DNA of 5,926 nt from Betaproteobacteria bacterium RIFCSPLOWO2_02_FULL_62_17 (GTDB taxonomy: Bacteria > Pseudomonadota > Gammaproteobacteria > Burkholderiales > SG8-39). Made by a program: the position numbers and the translations under genes. The notes beneath the pieces were generated by a model. The model was not told the origin of the DNA. It searched no databases and saw only the letters and a list, made by a program, of their open reading frames with translations. Where the stretch lies: NCBI GenBank assembly GCA_001770355.1, contig MEQV01000070.1, positions 1-5,926 on the forward strand. The letters run 5' to 3'. How positions within the stretch are numbered: position 1 is the first letter of the stretch; each line of letters begins with the position of its first letter. Shown piece after piece: positions 1 through 4,942 of this stretch.

Positions 1-134
1 GGGAATGGCACGATCATGCGGATGGGTTTTGACGGGTAGCTTTGCGCGATAACGATCGGTGTGGCGGGGGAATGGCACGATCATGCGGATGGGTTTTGAC
101 GGGTAGCTTTGCGCGATAACGATCGGTGTGGCGG
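1..134. repeat. Perfect 67-bp tandem duplication (two copies)
   Basis: Bases 1-67 and 68-134 are identical, each beginning GGGAATGGCACG and ending GGTGTGGCGG. The unit is 67 bp, which is 22 codons plus one base, so it shifts the frame of the gene it lies in. The array starts exactly at the window edge, so more copies may lie to the left. A contig-end assembly artefact is also possible. Confidence 0.97.
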
Positions 135-177
135 CGCAGGCCAGCACAACCCCCAGCAATTTCAAGAATTGACGCAT
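1..177 (-). pseudogene. Bug/TctC-family tripartite tricarboxylate transporter substrate-binding protein, N-terminus, frameshifted by duplication
   Basis: The reading frame starts at the ATG complementary to 175-177 and gives MRQFLKLLGVVLACAATPIV, then IAQSYPSKPIRMIVPFP. This is a signal peptide (basic MRQFLK, hydrophobic core, likely cleavage after VIA) followed by the mature start YPSKPIRMIVPF, typical of Bug/TctC extracytoplasmic receptors. Known members are periplasmic proteins of about 320 residues that bind carboxylates or other small organics and deliver them to TctAB-like permeases. The family normally continues P-P-G-G-x-x-D. Here, after codon 37, the second copy of the 67-bp repeat is read out of frame (RHTDRYRAKLPV...), so this version cannot make a normal receptor unless the repeat is an artefact. 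The gene runs off the left edge. Confidence 0.72.
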
Positions 178-184
178 GCTTTGG

Positions 185-188
185 CTCC
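185..188 (-). promoter_or_regulatory. Shine-Dalgarno for the Bug/TctC start
   Basis: On the minus strand GGAG lies 7 nt before the ATG at 177. This supports that start over the longer out-of-frame reading that begins at 244. Confidence 0.55.
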
Positions 189-260
189 ACTTCATCGGCG
201 ACGCGTGAATGTACCGCGTCACCGCACTCTGCGCCAAACTGCACTACCTTCCGCTTCCCG

Positions 261-290
261 GATCATGTGGTTCGTTTTCTCTTCATGATC
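261..290. repeat. Inverted repeat GATCATG-N16-CATGATC
   Basis: Perfect 7-bp arms (261-267 and 284-290) lie in the 170-bp gap between the PIN toxin stop and the Bug/TctC start. The gap holds no convincing gene. The repeat could be a regulator site for the minus-strand gene or a weak hairpin. No T-tract follows it on either strand, so it is not a standard terminator. Confidence 0.4.
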
Positions 291-347
291 AAGAAAGCCG
301 CCAGTGGCCAATCTTCGCGACATTGCATAGGAGCTTGTTCGTTACTA

Positions 348-647
348 CTACTCGCCAACCGTCAGGAGCGCTGCGTTTTTTATTTCCTCTGAAAGGTACA
401 TGCCCGCTTCGTCTTCCAGCCGCTGAAGCAGCACCCGCGCCGAGGAAATGATCTGCCGCCGTTTCGCAAGCAGCACGACACCGAGCAACCCGATAACGGC
501 AACCCCTTCCGCCACCGCCAGCTTGCGCCCCTTGCGTTCGTCGATCAGCAGGCGGTCGGCGTGGAGTTCGCGCGCCAGTTCGATGGCTTCCGCCTCGCCA
601 ACGGTCAACAGCGCCGTGAGCGGCGAAGTGTCGGACACGACGATCAT
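348..647 (-). pseudogene. PIN-domain (DUF3368) toxin with internal in-frame deletion
   Basis: This encodes 99 residues. The start MIVVSDTSPL is the first PIN strand with its metal-binding Asp6. The second half, from about residue 19, is a good DUF3368 C-terminus: EAIELARELHADRLLIDERK, then GLLGVVLLAKRR and RLEDEAGMYLSEEIKNAAL. Family members have about 155 residues. The middle 55-60, which include the first helices and one of the acidic residues of the PIN site, are absent. The join is at residues 17-20 (GEAE), where full-length relatives as I recall them have one GE near residue 18 and another GEAEAI near residue 75. The frame is open, so a shortened protein could be made, but PIN RNase activity is unlikely. 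Its ATG overlaps the antitoxin TGA (ATGA), a translationally coupled operon. Toxins of this kind (VapC-like) cleave RNA. Confidence 0.78.
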
Positions 648-883
648 TTCGCAGCGAGCGCTTCGACTGCCTGAAGATCAGCCGCCAGTTCATCTGGGCC
701 GTAGTGAATTGGGATGCGCCGTCGGCCGAGTTCGCGCAGGAAAGCCGCTTGGGTAAGGCCAGCTGTTTGCGCCGCCTGCCCCAACGTGGCCTCCTCGGTT
801 ACAAACAGCCCGAAGGCCAGATGCAGCGCGGCATCCTGCTGGGAAAGGCGTTTATCCAAGGGCTTGGGCAGTGTCAGTTCCAT
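644..883 (-). CDS. UPF0175 family antitoxin
   Basis: A 79-residue protein of normal length for UPF0175. The signature is VTEEATLGQAAQTAGLTQAAF, then LRELGRRRIPIHYGPDELAADL (residues about 28-71). It holds a small helix-turn-helix-like segment (LGQAAQTAGLTQAAFLREL) followed by the characteristic IPIHYGPDEL. UPF0175 genes regularly precede DUF3368/PIN genes and are regarded as their antitoxins. Here the two overlap by four bases (ATGA), so expression is probably coupled. No clear Shine-Dalgarno precedes the ATG, and no alternative in-frame start is visible just upstream. The neighbouring toxin has an internal deletion, so this gene may now be an orphan antitoxin. Family assignment is firm; activity is inferred. 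Confidence 0.85.
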   Translation of the reverse strand: MELTLPKPLDKRLSQQDAALHLAFGLFVTEEATLGQAAQTAGLTQAAFLRELGRRRIPIHYGPDELAADLQAVEALAAK

Positions 884-1026
884 GACGATACGATGCGCGA
901 TTTGCGCGCCAGTTGCAAGCTGGAATTACCGGTCCCGCCAGCCAACATGGGAACTGGAGGCCGGCATCCAGCGGAGGTGGTCTTTTTAGGACTGAAGCTT
1001 GCCGGAGAAATAGATATAGATTCGCT

Positions 1027-1344
1027 CCTCTGAGAGGCAATCGAAGGAATCAATCCAACCAAGTTTACCAGCCCCAACTCGCCGTAAAGCTTCGCGGTGG
1101 GGAGCGCTTGCCACCCCGCGCAACGCCAACGCTTGAATCGATGCGACCAAATGCGCCGCACAACCCAGCGATCAAGTCGGTTGAAGATCTTCCGGACATG
1201 GGCACGCTTGAAATACTCGCCCCAGCCCCGCAACATCGGGTTGAGTCACTGAATCAGCGCATCGGTCTTGAGCGGCACACGCCGCTGGGTGAGGCTTCGC
1301 ACCCGATCCATGAACCGCTGGATCGATTTCCCGCGCGGATACTC
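1027..1344 (-). pseudogene. Group II intron reverse transcriptase/maturase, C-terminal remnant
   Basis: Read on the minus strand from 1344, the frame gives EYPRGKSIQRFMDRVRSLTQ, RRVPLKTDALIQ, a TGA stop at 1246-1248, then LNPMLRGWGEYFKRAHVRKI, FNRLDRWVVRRIWSHRFKRW and KLYGELGLVNLVGLIPSIAS. This is the intron maturase (GIIM, domain X) region plus C-terminal tail, which in complete proteins follows about 300 residues of reverse transcriptase. That part is missing: a second TGA lies about nine bases upstream of the Y-P-R-G segment, and no RT motifs occur in the window. Recognisable homology stops near 1027, and the remaining reading (SESISISPASF...) matches nothing I know. The gene is dead through truncation and the internal stop. 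Confidence 0.85.
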
Positions 1345-1489
1345 ATGGGTTCACTTGCGTTACGGCCTGCTCTCTTGCTGTTTGCAAACTCACGACCCCG
1401 TGTTGCCACGGCGCCGCTTCCTCAGCTACCGGGGCGTACGGACAACTCCCCGGACGGGACTTCAACCCGCTAGACTTACTGCTGTTACT

Positions 1490-1533
1490 GCGAACGGCCA
1501 GGCTCAAAAATTTTGAGCTTGGCCCCTTTTCGC
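1490..1533. repeat. Long imperfect hairpin
   Basis: GGCCAGGCTCAAAA (1496-1509) pairs with TTTTGAGCTTGGCC (1511-1524) with only one G-T pair, and an outer GCGAA/TTCGC (1490-1494 and 1529-1533) extends it. On the plus strand CCCCTTTT follows the inner arm, which resembles a terminator. On the minus strand it would be a stem of the group II intron domain I. Its position inside the intron remnant favours the latter. Confidence 0.6.
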
Positions 1534-1595
1534 AAAATGTAGCTCTGCTGTGCAGCACGTGGCAAAAAAGAACTTTCGGCAACATTCATAACGAC

Positions 1596-1635
1596 AATTC
1601 GCAGGTCCCAGGTTTGAGCTCTGATCGGGGAGCCA
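1596..1635 (+). other. tRNA-Asn-like 3' fragment, probable attachment-site scar
   Basis: The end of a tRNA can be read: anticodon-stem end and variable loop (TTCGC, AGGTC, 1599-1607), T-arm CCAGG/TTTGAGC/TCTGA (1608-1624), acceptor strand TCGGGGA (1625-1631), discriminator G and CCA (1633-1635). A GAGCCA end and AATCCGCAGGTC-like middle are typical of tRNA-Asn(GTT). The anticodon, D-arm and 5' acceptor strand are absent, the T-loop has TTT for TTC, and one T-stem pair is broken, so it is not a working tRNA. Integrases commonly leave such 3' copies at island ends. No integrase and no second copy are in the window. Confidence 0.6.
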
Positions 1636-1764
1636 ATTATTTGCAAGCGCTAAGGCGAGTTTTCGGACTGGCCTTTTGCTTTTCTTGGGACTCGATATAA
1701 CGAAAGTCTGGCGGTCCGTATAGGACGTTTCTGGGCCTGTATATCTCTCGTCTGCGTTTTGAGT

Positions 1765-1802
1765 ATAACAGACAAATATGTTATTTATCATCAATATAAC
1801 AT
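1765..1802. promoter_or_regulatory. ATAACA/TGTTAT inverted boxes upstream of fic
   Basis: ATAACA (1765-1770) faces TGTTAT (1779-1784), and ATGTTAT (1778-1784) faces ATAACAT (1796-1802) with an 11-nt spacer. The last box is also the start of the first 23-bp repeat, and another ATAACA occurs at 1819-1824. Such repeated operator-like boxes suggest a protein-binding region. No regulator can be named from the sequence. Confidence 0.45.
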
Positions 1803-1885
1803 CAAAGTCTTGCAATAAATAACACTAGAATATTGCAATGAAAAACACTACAATCGTGCGATCAAATACATCTGACTCTTGTATC
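1794..1885 (+). repeat. Tandem 23-bp iteron-like repeats directly before fic
   Basis: Units are 1794-1816, 1817-1839 and 1840-1862, plus a degenerate fourth at 1863-1885 ending one base before the ATG. Units 1-2 and units 2-3 each match at 17 of 23 positions. Invariant in the first three are A3, AACA (5-8), A11, A13, T15, TGC (18-20) and AT (22-23). Unit 4 keeps few of these. TAGAAT (1826-1831) and TACAAT (1849-1854) sit at the same unit position and resemble -10 boxes, but no well-spaced -35 is evident. Likely roles are an autoregulatory operator or repeated promoter elements. Confidence 0.6.
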
Positions 1886-1886
1886 C

Positions 1887-3440
1887 ATGGCAACACCTCA
1901 GCAAAAACTCGCCTCTTCCCTTGAAGCGCTGAAAGCCCTTCAAAATAAAGGCCTGCACGCCATCCCCGGGACTGCCCTTAACCGCGCACATCGCCAAACC
2001 CTTCAGCGAGCGGGCTTCCTGCAAGAGGTCATTCGAGGTTGGTACATCCCTAAGCGACCGGATGAGACAGACGGCGGCACGACCCGCTGGTACGCCAGCG
2101 TGCGGGAATTCGTCGCCGGCTACTGCAATGAACGATTTGGCGAGCGCTGGCACTTGAATCCAGAACAGTCGATCCTGCTCCGAAGCGGCGAGCGAAGCGT
2201 TCCCAAACAACTTCAAATATGGGCGACAGAGGGCACAAATCAGACTGTGGAGCTACCTCATGGCTGCTCACTATTCATCTATAGAGCACCACAGCTCCTA
2301 GCCTCGTCTCCCGCGCGTGATTGTGGGGGCCTGCGTCTGGCCGAACTTGCACAAGCGCTCGTGGCCGCTGGCCCTAACCTTTTTGCCCAGAATCCGATGG
2401 CAATCCAAGTAGCCCTATATTCATTGTCTGACGCTTCTGATCTCTCGCGTCTACTGCTGGCCGGCCCCCATCCGGCGGTAGCAGGTCGAATAGCAGGTGC
2501 CTTTCGCGCCGCAGGCAGACCCACCATCGCCGACGAAATCCTTGGCGCAATGCGCTCAGCCGGCAATCTGGTGAATGAACTGAATCCGTTCGCGGCACCA
2601 TTACCTGCATTGCTGCCGGGCGGACGCGCTGAGTCGCCCTACGTCCAGCGATTGCGGTTACTGTGGGCGGCGATGCGGGAACCGATTATCCAGGCGTTTC
2701 CTGCATCTCAAGACAAACCAACTGATACGGAAGCGTTGCTAAAGGAAGTGGAGGCACGTTACGTATCGGACGCCTATCACTCGCTGTCCATAGAGGGTTA
2801 TCGGGTCACCGCGGATCTGATCGAAAAAATTCGTAATGGCAATTGGAACCCGGACGATAACGCCGCAGACCAGGCGACTCGAGATGCGATGGCCGCTAAA
2901 GGCTATTTTGAAACGCACATTATCATCAAGGAAGACCTTGTACAGATTGTCAGAGGGGAGAATCCGGGAACTGTATTTCGCCAAAGTCTGTCGCGCTGGT
3001 ACCAGGCGCTTTTCAGCCCGAGTGTGCAGGCAGGTATATTGAAACCAGCCGACTTGGCCGGCTTTCGGAACGAGCAGGTTTTCATCCGCGGCGCGCAACA
3101 CGTTCCTCCGTCTAAAGACGCGGTACGCGAGTGCATGCCAGTCTTTTTTGAGTTGCTTGAAGCGGAACAGGTGCCGGCAGTTCGCGCAGTGCTCGGACAT
3201 TTTGTTTTCGTCTACATTCATCCTTACATGGACGGAAATGGCCGTATCGCGAGATTTCTGATGAACCTTATGCTGGCATCCTCCGGATTTGTCTGGACAG
3301 TCATTCCCGTCGACCAGAGAGCCCAATATATGAATGCCTTGGAGCAAGCAAGTTCATCAGCGGACATAGGAATGTTTGCAGCGCTAATTGCACAGCTTAC
3401 AAAAGAGCAAAAGCAAGCCCCTTTGCCACGCCCTGGATAA
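1887..3440 (+). CDS. Fic family AMP-transferase with N-terminal winged-helix-like region
   Basis: 517 residues. The catalytic motif is HPYMDGNGRIAR at 445-456 (His445 as base, Asp449 for the metal, Gly450-Arg453 for the nucleotide phosphates). Fic enzymes usually transfer AMP from ATP to a hydroxyl side chain of a target protein. Upstream, SLSIEG (299-304) fits the class II inhibitory motif (S/T)xxxE(G/N). By family precedent Glu303 would contact Arg456 and block productive ATP binding, so the enzyme is self-inhibited without a separate antitoxin. FIRGAQHVPPS (399-409) is the substrate flap. Residues about 1-60 (LKALQNKGLHAIPG...RAGFLQEVIRGWYIPKR) look like the winged helix of AbiEi-type proteins, and 80-260 resembles the middle domain of such long Fic proteins. 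There is no signal peptide or membrane segment, so it is cytosolic. The ATG at 1887 is the only good start; an in-frame TGA lies at 1839, and no clear Shine-Dalgarno is seen. The target is unknown. The 23-bp repeats abut the start, so its own N-terminal domain may bind them. Confidence 0.92.
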   Translation: MATPQQKLASSLEALKALQNKGLHAIPGTALNRAHRQTLQRAGFLQEVIRGWYIPKRPDETDGGTTRWYASVREFVAGYCNERFGERWHLNPEQSILLRSGERSVPKQLQIWATEGTNQTVELPHGCSLFIYRAPQLLASSPARDCGGLRLAELAQALVAAGPNLFAQNPMAIQVALYSLSDASDLSRLLLAGPHPAVAGRIAGAFRAAGRPTIADEILGAMRSAGNLVNELNPFAAPLPALLPGGRAESPYVQRLRLLWAAMREPIIQAFPASQDKPTDTEALLKEVEARYVSDAYHSLSIEGYRVTADLIEKIRNGNWNPDDNAADQATRDAMAAKGYFETHIIIKEDLVQIVRGENPGTVFRQSLSRWYQALFSPSVQAGILKPADLAGFRNEQVFIRGAQHVPPSKDAVRECMPVFFELLEAEQVPAVRAVLGHFVFVYIHPYMDGNGRIARFLMNLMLASSGFVWTVIPVDQRAQYMNALEQASSSADIGMFAALIAQLTKEQKQAPLPRPG

Positions 3441-3441
3441 C

Positions 3442-3461
3442 GGCAATACCTGCCTATTTTT
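3442..3461 (+). terminator. Weak hairpin plus T-tract after fic
   Basis: GGCA-ATACC-TGCC (3442-3454) is followed by TATTTTTA, two bases after the fic stop. The 4-bp stem is short, so this is only a candidate intrinsic terminator. Confidence 0.35.
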
Positions 3462-3501
3462 AGCCTACTTATAGAATTCCAATGAGCTGTAACAATACGC
3501 C

Positions 3502-3538
3502 AATAATTGATTTCATAAACTAAAAGTTCACAATTATT
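3502..3538. repeat. AT-rich inverted repeat between convergent genes
   Basis: AATAATTG (3502-3509) and CAATTATT (3531-3538) are perfect 8-bp arms around a 21-nt spacer in the 113-bp AT-rich gap between fic and the monooxygenase stop. It could be a two-way transcription-end structure or the edge of an inserted module. The AT-rich stem would be weak. Confidence 0.4.
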
Positions 3539-3553
3539 AACTAATATGTAGCG

Positions 3554-4915
3554 CTATGATGTCACGACGATCTTGCGCGCCACCGGTGTCAGCAACCCAA
3601 GATTCGCCCGCAGCGTGCGGCCTTCGTAGTCGGTGCGGAACAGCCCACGCCGCTGCAGTTCCGGAATCAACTGGTCGACAATATCTTCCAGCCCCTGCGG
3701 GAATATCAGCGGCATGAGATTGAAGCCATCCGCCCCGCCGCTGCGGAACCACATCTCCAGATCGTCCGCGATGGACGCCGCGGTGCCGCAGACGACGCGG
3801 TGTGCGCGCTGGCCGGTAAGCCTCTGGTAGAGCTGGCGGATGCTGAGGTTTTCGCGTTGCGCCAGGTCGTAGACCACGGCCTGCCGACCTTGCTGGGTAT
3901 TGATGGGCGGTTTGGGCGGCAGCGGACCATCCAGCGGATATTTCGATAAATCGGTTCCGACCATGTCGGAGAGCACCGGCACGCCCTGCTCGGGATGGAT
4001 AAGCTTGTTCAGCTGCTCGAATTTCTGCTCGGCTTCCTGCACGGTGCGCCCGAGCACCGGCATCACACCCGGCATGATCAGCAGCGACTCGGGCCTGCGC
4101 CCCTTCTCCACCAGCCGCCGCTTGATGTCCGCGTAGAACTCCCGTGCCGGCTCGATGCGCTGCTGCACCGCGAACAGCACCTCGGCGGTTTCCGCGGCCA
4201 GCTCGCGCCCGTCTTCCGATTGACCCGCCTGCACGATCACCGGACGGTTCTGCGGTGAGCGCATTACCGTGAGCGGCCCGCGCACCTTGAAGTGCTTTCC
4301 CTGGTGGTTGAGAAAATGCAATTTCGCCGGATCAAAATACAGGCCTTGCTCCTTGTCGCCCAGGAATGCATCCGCGTCCCAGCTCTCCCACAAGCCCATT
4401 ACCACCTGGACGAATTCCGCCGCGCGTTCGTAACGCTGGGCATGCGGCACGTGGGCGTCGTAGCTGAAGTTGAAGGCCTCGGAGGCGGCGGAAGAGGTCA
4501 CCAGGTTCCAGCCGGCGCGGCCGCCGCTGATTATGTCCAGCGAGGCGAAAAAGCGCGCAACATGGAAAGGATCGCCATAGGTGGTGCTGGAGGTGCTCAC
4601 CAGACCGATGTGGCTGGTCACCATCGCCAGCGCCGCGAACATGGTGATCGGTTCGAGCTGGCAGGCTGAGGTGCTGCGCTTCCAGATGTTGACGTCGTCC
4701 GGCCCGAAGGTCGACTGCGAATCGGCCTTGAACAGCATGTCGAAGCACCCGCGCTCGGCGAGGCGCGCCATGCTGACGTAATGGGCGATATCCTGGCCGG
4801 CGCCGGCCTTGGAATCCGGATGCCGCCAGCCGGCGACATGGTGCCCTTCGGCGTTGATGAACATGCCCAGGCGCATTTTTTCGCCGGGCTTGCGCTCGAA
4901 TTTTGTATCGGCCAT
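3554..4915 (-). CDS. NtaA/SnaA/DszA-family flavin-dependent monooxygenase (luciferase-like fold)
   Basis: 453 residues from the ATG at 4915, close to the family's usual 440-460. Recognised segments: RLGMFINAEGHHVAGWRHP (near 15-33), YGDPFHVARFFASLDIISGG (near 113-132) running into RAGWNLVTS, RYERAAEFVQVVMGLWESWD, RPVIVQAGQSEDGRELAA (near 224-241), and GFNLMPLIFPQGLEDIVDQL (near 397-416). Enzymes of this group use FMNH2 supplied by a separate reductase, plus O2, to oxidise nitrogen- or sulfur-bearing organics such as nitrilotriacetate, EDTA and dibenzothiophene sulfone. No reductase is in the window. The start is uncertain: an in-frame GTG at 4927 and an ATG at 4876 are alternatives. The last gives an N-terminus closer to most relatives, and none has a clear Shine-Dalgarno. 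It follows the amidase by 27 bp in an apparent operon. Substrate unknown. Confidence 0.9.
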   Translation of the reverse strand: MADTKFERKPGEKMRLGMFINAEGHHVAGWRHPDSKAGAGQDIAHYVSMARLAERGCFDMLFKADSQSTFGPDDVNIWKRSTSACQLEPITMFAALAMVTSHIGLVSTSSTTYGDPFHVARFFASLDIISGGRAGWNLVTSSAASEAFNFSYDAHVPHAQRYERAAEFVQVVMGLWESWDADAFLGDKEQGLYFDPAKLHFLNHQGKHFKVRGPLTVMRSPQNRPVIVQAGQSEDGRELAAETAEVLFAVQQRIEPAREFYADIKRRLVEKGRRPESLLIMPGVMPVLGRTVQEAEQKFEQLNKLIHPEQGVPVLSDMVGTDLSKYPLDGPLPPKPPINTQQGRQAVVYDLAQRENLSIRQLYQRLTGQRAHRVVCGTAASIADDLEMWFRSGGADGFNLMPLIFPQGLEDIVDQLIPELQRRGLFRTDYEGRTLRANLGLLTPVARKIVVTS

Positions 4916-4942
4916 TTTTCGAGTCACATTTCAGCGGCGCGC

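Larger units (their letters stand above)
1027..1558 (-). mobile_element. Degenerate group II intron, internally deleted
   Basis: Upstream of the maturase remnant, the minus strand from about 1480 to 1345 reads CTAGCGGGTTGAAGTCCCGT, later GTAACGCAAGTGAACCCATG. I recognise such segments from the domain I ribozyme portion of RmInt1-like bacterial introns. They join the 3' part of the ORF directly, so domains II-III and most of the ORF appear to be deleted. A GTGCTGC at 1558 could be the 5' end (consensus GUGYG), but this is weak. I see no domain V hairpin between 1027 and 884, so the 3' end is missing or unrecognised. The maturase part is certain; the RNA part and boundaries are inference. Confidence 0.5.
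1559..1886. other. Gene-free stretch between intron remnant and fic
   Basis: No convincing coding sequence lies in these 328 bases. They hold the tRNA-Asn-like fragment (1596-1635), a gene-free part with a small GTCC-GTATA-GGAC inverted repeat (1714-1726), the ATAACA/TGTTAT boxes (1765-1802) and the 23-bp repeat array (1794-1885). From about 1740 the DNA is clearly more AT-rich than the coding DNA around it. Confidence 0.7.

Noticed and set aside
14..244. 76-codon minus-strand reading starting at 244
   Set aside because: It is out of frame with the signal peptide and Shine-Dalgarno of the Bug/TctC start at 177. Its second half only matches because of the frame-shifting 67-bp repeat.
884..1026. 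Group II intron domain V/VI downstream of the maturase remnant
   Set aside because: No GAGC...AAAG...GUUC-type hairpin could be found in this stretch. It appears to be lost or replaced.
913..1473. 186-codon plus-strand reading
   Set aside because: It is antisense to the maturase remnant and the intron-like RNA segment, has no recognisable domain, and is an effect of GC-rich DNA.
1540..1600. Possible complete tRNA (TAGCTC at 1540 and TTCATAA at 1584 before the 3' fragment)
   Set aside because: The length to CCA is too great, the anticodon arm does not pair, and no 5' acceptor strand TCCCCGA precedes it. Only the 3' fragment is supported.
1504..1815. 103-codon minus-strand reading containing NWLPDQSSNLGPA
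   Set aside because: This peptide is the well-known translation of the antisense of a tRNA 3' end. The rest matches nothing I recognise and crosses the boxes and the hairpin.
1810..1831. TTGCAA/TAGAAT as a -35/-10 promoter
   Set aside because: The spacer is only 10 nt, far from the usual 16-18. The elements are better explained as parts of the 23-bp repeats.
1794..1885. CRISPR array or plasmid replication origin
   Set aside because: The units are contiguous and imperfect without unique spacers, so this is not CRISPR. No replication initiator gene or DnaA-box cluster was recognised beside them.
2739..3347. 202-codon reading antisense to fic
   Set aside because: It lies wholly opposite the conserved Fic catalytic domain and shows no family features.
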